From positions 1-63,173 of the forward strand of contig NZ_SLUN01000036.1 of the NCBI RefSeq assembly GCF_004340685.1: a stretch of DNA of 63,173 nucleotides, given 5' to 3'. Positions 53,145 to 61,386 of the stretch are shown piece after piece. The stretch comes from Hydrogenispora ethanolica. Lineage in GTDB: Bacteria; Bacillota; UBA4882; UBA8346. Each line of letters starts with the position of its first letter. Position 1 is the first letter of the stretch. The notes below the pieces were generated by a model that had not been told where the DNA came from, ran no database searches, and saw only the letters and a program-made list of their open reading frames with translations. A program made the position numbers and the translations under genes.

Positions 53145-54206
53145 TCAATGGGAAATGGGTGGAGTGGTCTTGTGGAATAATTGGTAAAAAGGCTTTTTCC
53201 CGATGATATACGGGAATTTTTTATTGAGATAGATGCCCAGCAGCAACGAGAGGGCGATCGCCAAAATGCTCGATAAAAAGCCATACAACCGGGTATCGGT
53301 ATTCACATAGCCGTCCAGCAGGTTGTTGAATACCTGCAACAGCGGCTTGTGAGTCGCCAAAATGATCAGGGTATTCATGCCGAGGTGGTTGAAGACGTGA
53401 ATATATTGCAATTTGTATCCGATTATCAAAAAAACCGCGATCCCCGTCAATGCTGAAATATAAAATAAAAAGTAATTGCCCAGTAAATTGCCGGCCATAT
53501 TCACCCGTTGAATCTCGGCCAGCCGGGTATTTAAATAGGCCGTAGCAATATGAATGATCTCGCAGGCTACGATGACCCAAACGAGTTTTCTGCGTTTCAC
53601 GTCGTTGAGATGCTGCAGAAAATTGCATTTTTTTATCGAATATCCCAGCCAGTAAAAGACCAAGCCCGAAAGGGCGATATCCGACTGAAAGAGCAAATCG
53701 AAGCGGGCCAGGCTTAAGCGATAACCGATCAGCGACAGACCCAGGATGACCCCGCATTGAACCGCGGGGTGTTTCAGGTAGCGATCCAGCACCAAAAAAA
53801 TGATGCTGACCACTAAGATGCAGGTTAGAAACCAGATCGGATTATTTCCCCCGTTGTCCGCGGAACCTGTCAGGAGCGACTGAAGCTTCGGCAAATGGGT
53901 AGAGACACTTTCCAGGCGCCGGTCCAGCAGCATTTGAACCAAATAGAACATCCAGGACAATGCCGAAAACGTCAGGTACGGAATGTATAAAGCATTGATT
54001 TTAGAGAGGACGAATTGCCGGAAAGGTTTATCCTTATGAACGAATCCCGATAGGAAGAAGAACAAGGGCATGTGAAAAGAGTAAATGTAAATTGACCGCG
54101 GGGTCATCGTATGCCCCCACACCACCAGGAAAATGCCGAACCCTTTTAATAGATCGACGAAGTCAAAATGAGTATTCTTCGTTTGACTCACGTTAGAATT
54201 GTTCAT
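53145..54206 (-). CDS. Acyltransferase family 3 membrane protein (353 aa)
   Basis: An integral membrane O-acyltransferase (Acyl_transf_3, OafA/NodX type) with about ten hydrophobic segments. The N-terminal FVDLLKGFGIFLVVWGHTM contains the first helix and the conserved His of the active site (WGH). YSFHMPLFFFLSGF is the second signature. Enzymes of this kind acetylate surface glycans or lipids. The acceptor is unknown. The context (glycan locus on the same chromosome segment) fits. The ribosome site is weak (CAGG). Confidence 0.9.
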   Translation of the reverse strand: MNNSNVSQTKNTHFDFVDLLKGFGIFLVVWGHTMTPRSIYIYSFHMPLFFFLSGFVHKDKPFRQFVLSKINALYIPYLTFSALSWMFYLVQMLLDRRLESVSTHLPKLQSLLTGSADNGGNNPIWFLTCILVVSIIFLVLDRYLKHPAVQCGVILGLSLIGYRLSLARFDLLFQSDIALSGLVFYWLGYSIKKCNFLQHLNDVKRRKLVWVIVACEIIHIATAYLNTRLAEIQRVNMAGNLLGNYFLFYISALTGIAVFLIIGYKLQYIHVFNHLGMNTLIILATHKPLLQVFNNLLDGYVNTDTRLYGFLSSILAIALSLLLGIYLNKKFPYIIGKKPFYQLFHKTTPPISH

Positions 54207-54431
54207 GGCCTGCTATCACATTCAAAAAAGAATAGAATATATCCTCCGATTCCAAGTATGGTTTCATCATAAACCGGAGAATTTGACCTGTCAAACCCAA
54301 TGCCTGAAGTGTTACATATCTTTAATTTTCAATGCCCGCCTCTAGCCCCATTGGGACGGACCGTGCCGGCAGTCAACGACGGAAGAAACGTCACAGTCGG
54401 ATCGGAATCATAACGTGCTTCATTTTGCCAC

Positions 54432-54467
54432 AAAAAAAACTTAAGTAGCAATTACTTAAGTTTTTTC
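54432..54467. terminator. Orphan bidirectional terminator
   Basis: A 9-bp core ACTTAAGTA/TACTTAAGT flanked by A-run and T-run that extend the stem to about 14 bp. Neither strand has a recognised gene immediately upstream. Confidence 0.75.
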
Positions 54468-54795
54468 TTGTATCCAAGACACCGTTGCCTCAGTTTTGAC
54501 ACCTATCTCTCGATAGGTGGGTGATCGCACAATTACTTCTTCCCTCTCCTCGGTTGTAGAGCCCGGAATCCGTAATTAAATATAAATCTCCCGTTTTTAT
54601 AATGTAGGTTCAAAATTGAAGCTGACGAATACCTCAGAAAATTCATTTCCGTTCGACTCTTAATATATTACATAATGATCAGCCAACTGGCAACCGGAAA
54701 ATTATGCCATCAAACTTGCTTGCGATCAGGGATGCCTTTGGGCTAAGGTTCCCATCCTATCAGAATGGATAACGGGCATTTGCCAAAACTTGTAC

Positions 54796-54825
54796 TTTGA
54801 CGCAACTTATTTCCCTTGCTATAAT
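54796..54825 (+). promoter_or_regulatory. Sigma-A-type promoter of the cortex-hydrolase gene
   Basis: TTTGAC (54796-54801) and TATAAT (54820-54825) at 18-nt spacing, 200 nt before the ATG. Confidence 0.65.
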
Positions 54826-55024
54826 GACCTTCGCGGTTGAATACGGCACTTTTCTACAACTTTTTGGGAAAAACCGGCCTGTTTAACAACCAGGGAATCT
54901 TTTAGGTTAAGCGTTACGGTCGTATGTGTTGCAATGATGTTTTTGGATAATTTAAAACCTATCTCCTTAACTTAAATTGATAAGTGTAAAAAAGAAGATT
55001 TTCATACGGAAAGGAGCTATAACA

Positions 55025-55624
55025 ATGAAAAAAGCGATGCTCATCATCGGAGCAACGCTCCTCATGTTATCATCCGGCGCTGCTTCTGTTCAAGCGATAG
55101 CGCACCATCAGATCCAAGGCGGGGAATCCTTATATTGGATTGCCCTTAGAAACCGAATCACGGTCTATGAATTGAAACAGGCCAATGGACTCAAAGGCGA
55201 CCTGATTTACCCCGGAGAGAGATTGCTCATTCCGGTGCAGAAATCGAAAGTTTCACCAACCGCAATTGACACTCGTGACCTGACCTTGTTGGCCAGACTC
55301 ATTACAGCCGAGGCGGGTGGCGAGCCTTTTGAAGGAAAAGTCGCCGTGGCGTCAGTGATCCTGAATCGTATCCACGATGCCAGATTCCCGGACAGCATCA
55401 CCGGAAATGTTTTTAAACCGCTACAGTTTGAATCAGTTTCCAATGGCCTGATCTGGGCTGAGCCGGTCGCCGATTCGTATCATGCGGCCCAAGTGGCACT
55501 GCGTGGCTGGGACCCGACGGGCGGAGCGAAGTTTTTCTTTAATCCGGCCAAACTGAATGGTCCTTCATGGGTTTGGACCCGGACCATCGTCGATCGCATC
55601 GGGAATCATGTTTTTGCAATCTAG
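55025..55624 (+). CDS. LysM plus SleB/CwlJ-type cell-wall hydrolase (199 aa)
   Basis: A signal peptide (residues 1-24), one LysM domain (HHQIQGGESLYWIALRN, VYELKQANGL, IYPGERLLIP, about 28-75) and a C-terminal Hydrolase_2 domain. The last shows LARLITAEAGGEPFEGKVAVASVILNRI (two motifs) with the catalytic Glu in ITAEAGGEP, then FPDSI and FFFNPAKL. This is the arrangement of spore-cortex-lytic enzymes SleB/YkvT. It cleaves the cortex or vegetative wall. AAGGAG lies 9 nt before the ATG at 55025. Sixteen upstream codons are excluded. Confidence 0.93.
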   Translation: MKKAMLIIGATLLMLSSGAASVQAIAHHQIQGGESLYWIALRNRITVYELKQANGLKGDLIYPGERLLIPVQKSKVSPTAIDTRDLTLLARLITAEAGGEPFEGKVAVASVILNRIHDARFPDSITGNVFKPLQFESVSNGLIWAEPVADSYHAAQVALRGWDPTGGAKFFFNPAKLNGPSWVWTRTIVDRIGNHVFAI

Positions 55625-55646
55625 GCATTTTTCACTCCTCTCTATC

Positions 55647-55676
55647 AGGCGAGTTGGGCTGTTATGGCTCAACTTG
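55647..55676 (+). terminator. Possible terminator of the cortex-hydrolase gene
   Basis: GCGAGTTGGGC-TGTTAT-GGCTCAACTTGC with a weak TTGTATCTTTT tail, 25 nt after the stop. Confidence 0.5.
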
Positions 55677-55864
55677 CTTGTATCTTTTGGATACAGGTTC
55701 ATGTTTTCATGGGAATACGGGTAAATTAAATCATCCGTTGGTGAAATGAACCCGGCTTCACACTGTACTTTAGGAAGAGGAAAAACCGGTTGGATAAAGA
55801 ATATTCCCTTGATAAATCCTTGCCGCTCACCTGCCAATGAAAAGATTAAAAAGGAGATTCACCG

Positions 55865-56203
55865 ATGAATGCCGTTCACACTTGTACCCAAATCCATCAT
55901 GAAGCCCAACTCAACGAAGTCCTCGCGGCCCATGAACGAGTAGCCGTGCTTTTTTCCGCCACTTGGTGCCCGTTTTGCATCGCCTTTTTCCCAGTCTTTG
56001 ATAGACATTGCGGCGCGAACGAGCAGGTTTTTCCTTGTGTACTCATTGACGACCGGGAGATTCTAATGGGCCACTATGACGTAACGGTCGTCCCGTCCGT
56101 CCTTTATTTTGTCAAAGGAAAACTAACCAAACGTCTCGATGGCCGTCTCGGAGTCGGGCTGACCGAAAGCCAGTTGCAGAATTTTATGAGCAGCTTGGGA
56201 TAG
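55865..56203 (+). CDS. Thioredoxin-family protein (112 aa)
   Basis: Thioredoxin fold with the active site SATWCPFCIAFFPVF (Cys-Pro-Phe-Cys, about residues 37-40), VLIDD and the cis-proline loop TVVPSVLYF. The C-P-F-C redox pair is not the usual CGPC, so the redox potential may differ. No signal peptide, so it is cytoplasmic. AAGGAG lies 9 nt before the ATG. It stands alone and has no obvious partner. Confidence 0.88.
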   Translation: MNAVHTCTQIHHEAQLNEVLAAHERVAVLFSATWCPFCIAFFPVFDRHCGANEQVFPCVLIDDREILMGHYDVTVVPSVLYFVKGKLTKRLDGRLGVGLTESQLQNFMSSLG

Positions 56204-56324
56204 GGGAATGCCCGGATGTGAGAGGAGCCATGGTGCTAGTTTCAATTCTTTTTGAGATACAACCATGCTGCGCGTTTTCGAAAAGATTCTTCCTCCCTGT
56301 CATAAAATTGTATTTTTTACGACC

Positions 56325-56356
56325 AAAAAACCACCGCGTTCTTTCTACGGTGGTTT
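56325..56356 (-). terminator. Terminator of the yhhQ-queF operon
   Basis: AAACCACCG (loop 11 nt) CGGTGGTTT followed by TTTGG on the minus strand, about 33 nt past the queF stop. Confidence 0.75.
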
Positions 56357-56388
56357 CGAAATTTGACTACTCTGAAAGAAAGCTTGTT

Positions 56389-56790
56389 TTACTTACCCTC
56401 AAGAACATCCCCGGCAGCCGCCACGGCCTTAATAGTGATTCCGCCGCGCGGTTTTTGGCTGACCGTAACCCGGCACCAATGAGGTTTACAGGCTTCATAA
56501 ACGTCCTGGGCGATCTGTCCGGCCAGTGCCTCGCAGAATGCTCCATCCTGCCGGAAACTCCAGAGATAAAGCTTGAGGCTTTTGCTCTCGATACAAAACT
56601 GATCCGGCTCGAACTCGATGGTTACTGTTTCCCAGTCGGGCTGGCCGGTAATCGGGCAGAGGCTGGTCACCTCATCGCTTTCAAGGATCACTGTTTGGAC
56701 CCCGGGCGGTTTAGGGAAAGTCTCCAGGCGACGCGAAGGTTCACGGACTACTTTTCCCAAAGCCTCAAATGTCAAATCATTAGGGTTCAT
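56389..56790 (-). CDS. queF: NADPH-dependent 7-cyano-7-deazaguanine reductase QueF
   Basis: QueF reduces preQ0 to preQ1 in queuosine synthesis. The short, type I (unimodular) form is seen here: TSLCPITGQPDW with the catalytic Cys, and ESKSLKLYLWSFRQ, the E-S-K-S-x-K signature. The ATG at 56790 has GGAGGTG 5 nt upstream, giving 133 aa. The open frame before it is not used. It overlaps the transporter gene upstream by 11 nt. Expression is presumably set by the preQ1 riboswitch before that gene. Confidence 0.95.
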   Translation of the reverse strand: MNPNDLTFEALGKVVREPSRRLETFPKPPGVQTVILESDEVTSLCPITGQPDWETVTIEFEPDQFCIESKSLKLYLWSFRQDGAFCEALAGQIAQDVYEACKPHWCRVTVSQKPRGGITIKAVAAAGDVLEGK

Positions 56791-57481
56791 GGCGCACCTC
56801 CAACGAAAAAGGGTTATAGCTGACGCTGTCATCGAAAACATCCAAACCTTCGTGGCGCTTTACTCGATTGACGGCCCAGTAAGTCAAAGGCGTTGCTAAC
56901 GCTTCATAGCAGACTTTCCAGAGATATTGGGCTAAAATCATTGTGCCCAAAACCGGTGGCGGCATCAATCCCCAAAAAGCAATGGTAATAAAGACCAAAG
57001 TATCGATACCTTCGCCCACTGCCGTTGATCCGAGAGTCCGCATCCAAAGCCGGCGCCCGCGGGTCAGTCGCTTCATTTTTGATAAGACAACCGAGTTGGC
57101 AAATTCCCCTCCCCAATAACCGAGCAGGGACGCCAGCACCAGTCGCGGTGCAAAACCTAAAACTGTTTGGTAGGCGGCTTGATCCTTCCAAAAGGCCGGA
57201 TGCGGCAGTACGACGGTCAGCATGAAGACGGCCGCCATCAATAAATTGGCGAAGAAGCCGCACCAAATCGCGAGGCGTGCCCGTTCGAAACCATACACTT
57301 CGGTCAAAATGTCACCGAAAATATAGGTGATCGGGAACAGAATCACCGCGGCAGGCAATGGGATGCCAAAAACAGTAATCAGTTTTCCGGCGATAATGTT
57401 GGAGAGGATCAGGCAGGTCACAAAGGTACTTGTCAATAAAAGAAATAACGGGGAGATCGCGGGAATCTTTCGAGTGCTCAT
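56780..57481 (-). CDS. yhhQ: Queuosine-precursor transporter YhhQ
   Basis: A 233-aa membrane protein of the YhhQ/QPTR (ECF-like) group, with about six helices and the conserved LFPITYIFGDILTEVYGFERAR (two adjacent motifs) and LGSTAVGEGIDTLVFI. In E. coli YhhQ imports preQ0 and preQ1. It is directly followed by queF in an overlapping operon, so uptake plus reduction is the likely strategy here. GGAGG lies 9 nt before the ATG, inside the preQ1 riboswitch. Confidence 0.92.
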   Translation of the reverse strand: MSTRKIPAISPLFLLLTSTFVTCLILSNIIAGKLITVFGIPLPAAVILFPITYIFGDILTEVYGFERARLAIWCGFFANLLMAAVFMLTVVLPHPAFWKDQAAYQTVLGFAPRLVLASLLGYWGGEFANSVVLSKMKRLTRGRRLWMRTLGSTAVGEGIDTLVFITIAFWGLMPPPVLGTMILAQYLWKVCYEALATPLTYWAVNRVKRHEGLDVFDDSVSYNPFSLEVRHEP

Positions 57482-57490
57482 GATTACATT

Positions 57491-57532
57491 CCTCCAGTTT
57501 TGTTAAGGCGGGTTAACTGCAGCAACCGCCAG
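57491..57532 (-). ncRNA. preQ1-I riboswitch controlling yhhQ-queF
   Basis: On the minus strand the sequence is a GGCGG/CCGCC stem with loop TTGCTGCAGTTAACC and a tail TTAACAAAACTGGAGG. It closely matches the Thermoanaerobacter preQ1-I aptamer (CAGTAACCCC ... GTTAACAAAAC). The ribosome-binding GGAGG directly follows the A-rich tail, so ligand binding should block translation initiation of yhhQ. The two downstream genes are both in the queuosine pathway, which is independent support. Confidence 0.88.
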
Positions 57533-57645
57533 ATATCCTTTCGAGACTCTTCGGATGGGATAAGATCATTCTACGCGGATAACGTTCAAATTATCAGCAG
57601 GATTGAAAAACGGTCTTCGTAATTTTAAATACCCAGGCTTGCTGG

Positions 57646-58497
57646 TTATTTCAAGGTATAATAAGCCATTCCAACGGTTCCCGGTCCGACATGGAGGCCA
57701 ATGACCGGTCCGATCGGACAGATCGGTACTACAACCTGCAAGGCTTCTTTTAAAATATCGGCAATATGCAACGCTTCGATCTCGTTATTAATATGGTGAA
57801 CCACGACATCACCCAATCCCTTGGTGCGCACATCTTCCAGCAGGATTTTGATCATGGTCTCCATCGCCCGGCCCTTGGTGCGGACCTTTTCCAAAACCGC
57901 CGCTTTACCCTCAATCACGGTAAGGATCGGTTTAATCTGCAATAGGGATCCCAATAACGCACTGGCGCCACCGATACGCCCCCCTTTGCGAAGATATTCA
58001 AGAACTTCCGGAGCGAAAATGAGACGGCTTCTTTCCAGGACACGTTTCACGCGTTCAATCACAGCCACAAATAATTCCCCCGCTTTGGCGGCTTTGGCGG
58101 CTGCTAAAACCGCCAGCCCCATCTCCATGGCGGCGGTGCGTGAATCGATCATCTCAACTTGAGCCTCCGGATATTGTTCCAGCAATTGGTCCCGGACCAA
58201 CAACGCTGAATTATAGGTCCCGCTCAGTTCGGCCGAGAGGAAAACTCCAATCACCGGGCGCCCTTCCCGAATCGGTGCGACAAACGCTTCATAAAGTTCC
58301 TGCAGCGATGGTTGCGATGAAGTAGGAATTCGGGAACTTTCCGCCATCTTCCGATAGAAAGTATCGTTGTCGAGCGCTTCTTCCCGAAAAGACTCCGTTT
58401 CAAAAGTTACACTCAGTGAAACGACCTTGATTCCGTATTCTTCCCGCAAATCCTGGGGAAGATAGGAAGTACTATCGGTAATGATTTGAACAGTCAT
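57646..58497 (-). CDS. DegV-family fatty-acid-binding protein (283 aa)
   Basis: DegV/FakB-type proteins bind a fatty acid, and the bound form is phosphorylated by FakA in several Bacillota. IITDSTSYLPQDL at the start, PTSSQPSLQE, SAELSGTYNSALL and the C-terminal HVGPGTVGMAYY are the family signatures, and the R-x-GRIGG-like motif (YLRKGGRIGGASALLG) is present. Normal length. GGAG lies 8 nt before the ATG. No FakA is in the window. Confidence 0.92.
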   Translation of the reverse strand: MTVQIITDSTSYLPQDLREEYGIKVVSLSVTFETESFREEALDNDTFYRKMAESSRIPTSSQPSLQELYEAFVAPIREGRPVIGVFLSAELSGTYNSALLVRDQLLEQYPEAQVEMIDSRTAAMEMGLAVLAAAKAAKAGELFVAVIERVKRVLERSRLIFAPEVLEYLRKGGRIGGASALLGSLLQIKPILTVIEGKAAVLEKVRTKGRAMETMIKILLEDVRTKGLGDVVVHHINNEIEALHIADILKEALQVVVPICPIGPVIGLHVGPGTVGMAYYTLK

Positions 58498-58799
58498 TCA
58501 CTCGTCTCCTTTATCTGAACGGATATCTGAACGGATTGTTTGATGCAATGGTTATAAAAAATATTTGGCTGTTGTGAATGCAAACTATTCTTATTATATC
58601 GGATTCCGAATGAAATGGAAGCTTTTTTTTGCAAATTTGCCATTTTGAATATTTTGCCAAATAAATTTGGGGTTGTGGGCGATCGATTAGAATTGAATGC
58701 GCTAAATTGAAAGCCGCCATGCATAGATACATAGCGGCGTTTTGAATGAAAATTGCTGGAATTACAAACTCATTTTACCGGAAAATTTAGCGAATGGAC

Positions 58800-60755
58800 T
58801 CACTTCACGGTAACTTTAAAGCTTTTTCTCTCCTTCAGCCCCAGGACGGGATCTTCAATGGAAATGATCGCGGTATACGTTCCCGGCTTTTCGAAGACAT
58901 GTTGCAGATCGGGGGTCGTCGCCTGGGTGCCGTCGCCGAAATCCCATAAGTATTTGAGGACAGGACTCGTCTCCCCTTCCTTGTCCCCCCAGGCTCTGCA
59001 TTGTACTGTGAACGGCGCTTTTCCGGAAGTCGGTTGCAGTGAAGCCGTCAACCGTAATTTCGGCATCTTCGTGACGATCTGCAGGGAGGTCTCGGCCTTG
59101 TTCTCCGGATGCAACCGGTCTTGAACCACCAGCTTTACCGTGAAGGTTCCTTCCCGGGTATAGGTATGGCTGGGATTCTGATCGAAACTGGTGGCTCCAT
59201 CGCCAAAGTCCCAACGATAAAGCGGTTCACTGGGCGAGCCGGTAATACTCGTTTGCGCCGCGAAATTGACCTTGAACGGAATCAAACCATTGTCAGTGCT
59301 GGCTGTGGCCACTGGTTTTAACTGAGGAGCCTCCGCTTTTATTTTAATAACGGCTGAAGATAAATTCCCGGGATGCAAACGGTCGGAAACTACCAACAGG
59401 ACATCGTATTCGCCGGCTTCTTTAAAGATGTGAACCGGTTTGGCCTGGTCCGAATATTGCCCGTCCCCGAAATCCCAATGGACAGCGATATCACTGGGCG
59501 AACCCTTGACTTCCAAACCGGCATCAAACGCCACGGTCAGCGGAATCACCCCGGTATTGATAGACGCTTTGGGACTGAGACCAATCTGGGGCGGCAGCGC
59601 CTTTACCCAAATCGTTTCGTCCGGGATGGGCAGCTTGGGATGGAGCTTATCCACAGTATGTAACACGATTTTGTAATCGCCCGGTTCGGTAAAGGTGTGC
59701 TGGAATGTCGCATCTGCGACGAGCTCCCCTGCAATATCCCAAGTGTATTGCAAATCCGTCGGGTTCCCCGTAATCTGCGGGTTTACATTGCCGGTGACCT
59801 CCAGCGGGACAGGGCCGGTGGTTAGCGGCGCCACGATTGGATTCGGCCGGATATTCAAAGGAGCAGCCTCAACTAACCAGGATTTTCGATACGTATATTG
59901 ATCCACTGCCGCAGTCAATGTCAAGAAGTACTTTCCGGGTTGGGTGTAGGTATAGCTCGTTTGCGGGCCTTCCAGAATCGTTCCGTTTCCAAAATCCCAG
60001 GTGTAATTGGCCTTTTGGCCGTAATTGACCACCGCGTTTACTTCGGCGTTTACCTGCAACTCCACCGTTCCTTGCAACGGACTAACCTTCGGATTCATCG
60101 CAACCAAAGAAGGGACTTCCAGATCAAAATAGAACTTTCGGCTGTTTGCCCCACCCTTGGCTTCGAGGATCACTGGCATTTTCCCGGCTCTATCGAATTG
60201 GATTGTAACCGGATTGCCGCTACTCGGTTGCCGGCCGGTCCAAAACCAAGTCCAATCGGTGAAACCGTCCGGGCCGGAAGCTTCGAAGCGGAACGTATAG
60301 GGTTGATCCCCTTGCGTGTAACGAACCACGGCTTCAGTATATTGTAACTTTGCCTGTACTTCGGCACCGCTTTTGCTGAAAAAATTCGAATACTCTCCCG
60401 CCGATAACAACACTTTGTAACGGGTTCCTTTTGGAACGATTAAACTGCCATTTCCGGTGAAGAGTCGCCGGACTAGCGTCTTCTCGGTGGCACCCGGTTC
60501 GATAATGGCGAAATACGCCGCATCTTTCTCTGAAACCAGACTTTTTTTGGTGATGGTCAGGTCCCAGCTGAATAACGAATCGAAATCAAGGGGCTCTGCA
60601 GGAATCCACAATTCGGTTTTTTGTCCGGCTTCCGAGGCAGCTGCTTCAATGCTCCGTGAGATCTGGATGACATTGGGATCGCCACTAAAGGCGGTGGCAA
60701 TCTGAAGCGAGCTACAAAGAAGAATAACCATCAGGAATAGGTAAAGCCGTTTCAT
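58800..60755 (-). CDS. Secreted protein with multiple PKD repeats (651 aa)
   Basis: Signal peptide residues 1-22 (YLFLMVILLCSSLQIATA). After a 200-residue region of unknown fold come five or more PKD (Ig-like) domains. Most carry the W-D-F-G-D/N-G signature (YTWDFGNGT, HWDFGDGQY, YRWDFGDGAT, YLWDFGDGTQ), usually with a Y/F-x-x-x-G-x-Y/F strand after (PGKYFLTL, AGEYDVLL, EGTFTVKL, PGTYTAIISI). There is no enzyme domain, so it is probably a surface or adhesion protein. GGAGG lies before the ATG. A weak hairpin at 58713-58738 may end it. Confidence 0.9.
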   Translation of the reverse strand: MKRLYLFLMVILLCSSLQIATAFSGDPNVIQISRSIEAAASEAGQKTELWIPAEPLDFDSLFSWDLTITKKSLVSEKDAAYFAIIEPGATEKTLVRRLFTGNGSLIVPKGTRYKVLLSAGEYSNFFSKSGAEVQAKLQYTEAVVRYTQGDQPYTFRFEASGPDGFTDWTWFWTGRQPSSGNPVTIQFDRAGKMPVILEAKGGANSRKFYFDLEVPSLVAMNPKVSPLQGTVELQVNAEVNAVVNYGQKANYTWDFGNGTILEGPQTSYTYTQPGKYFLTLTAAVDQYTYRKSWLVEAAPLNIRPNPIVAPLTTGPVPLEVTGNVNPQITGNPTDLQYTWDIAGELVADATFQHTFTEPGDYKIVLHTVDKLHPKLPIPDETIWVKALPPQIGLSPKASINTGVIPLTVAFDAGLEVKGSPSDIAVHWDFGDGQYSDQAKPVHIFKEAGEYDVLLVVSDRLHPGNLSSAVIKIKAEAPQLKPVATASTDNGLIPFKVNFAAQTSITGSPSEPLYRWDFGDGATSFDQNPSHTYTREGTFTVKLVVQDRLHPENKAETSLQIVTKMPKLRLTASLQPTSGKAPFTVQCRAWGDKEGETSPVLKYLWDFGDGTQATTPDLQHVFEKPGTYTAIISIEDPVLGLKERKSFKVTVK

Positions 60756-61386
60756 ATTAACCTCCTCGTCTTAATTTTTGATGAAGGAACCGCTGTCTTC
60801 AGATATCTTCAACAAAGAAACGGGTTTCCCTCTCGCAAATCTTGGAACTTTCACTCCTTTAAAATTGCAATACGGATCCGGAGAAATTTTTTTCGATTCC
60901 GCAAATTGATTTTTTGATGTGGAGAATTGAATTTTTCATCTCAAGAATTGAACTTTTGAACGGAAAAATTAAAATATTGACCAGAAGAATCGGATTTTCC
61001 AGCTGAAGAATTAAATTTTCTATTTCAAAAATCGAATAATCGATCTTGCAAATTAAATTTAAGAGATCAATAATGAAAATTTTGAACGAAAAATGATGAA
61101 ATGAAAATAATTTGTGGAAACGCGACAATCGCTATTCCAATTTACCATCAAGAGCTCATACTATAAATGTTGCAAGCTGTAACCTTATGGGGCCCCAAAC
61201 TAATACCGGTCCCCCATCCCCGATAACGTTTCTGAAGCCTTCCGGTATCTTTTTTGAGGTTTGAAAGTTTGGGGTTTTGACAAGACCTTCGTTTTCTCTC
61301 AAGGGGGTCATGTGGCAGGACGCGCAGGCAAAGGCGGGCGAAAACAATCGCTGGTATTATTTTCGGCTGAAATATCCCGGTTATTG
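60756..61386. other. 631-nt region between the PKD gene and the IS66 element
   Basis: It contains array D and a 280-nt stretch (61106-61386) where nothing was recognised apart from chance open frames. IS66 starts at 61387. Confidence 0.5.
60875..61084. repeat. Degenerate 21-bp tandem array D (10 units, AT-rich)
   Basis: Ten gap-free 21-nt units, for example starting at 60896, 60917, 60938, 60980 and 61001. The consensus is about ATCTGAAGAATTGAATTTTTG. AGAATT or AAAATT at positions 8-13 and TTTT at positions 16-19 are most conserved. The 14-nt core CGCAAATTGATTTT at 60900-60913 is identical in array B. Minus-strand translation gives a seven-residue pattern (I-x-x-I-x-N/K-x) seven times, but no start site supports a gene. 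Confidence 0.82.

Larger units (their letters stand above)
54207..55024. other. 818-nt divergent region with orphan terminator and hairpin
   Basis: No protein gene was found. It holds a strong bidirectional terminator (54432-54467), an 8-bp hairpin CACCTATC-TCTC-GATAGGTG (54500-54519) and the promoter of the cortex-hydrolase gene. The stretch 54470-54790 is unassigned and could encode an RNA ending at the orphan terminator on the minus strand. I recognised no known riboswitch in it. Confidence 0.5.

Noticed and set aside
54690-54790. c-di-GMP or c-di-AMP riboswitch in front of the cortex-hydrolase gene
   Set aside because: The required conserved loops could not be found, and the likely promoter lies downstream of this stretch.
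58620-58740. A sixth 21-bp array downstream of the PKD gene
   Set aside because: It has the words GCAAAT and CCAAAT, but they are 26 nt apart and no register could be held for more than two units.
13422-61084. CRISPR arrays
   Set aside because: The 21-bp units are contiguous and all degenerate. There are no identical repeats with unique spacers, and no cas genes are in the window.
60859-61128. Minus-strand open frame of 89 codons in array D, hydrophobic and leucine/isoleucine-rich
   Set aside because: The same cause: the 21-bp period gives a seven-residue pattern. No start signal was found.
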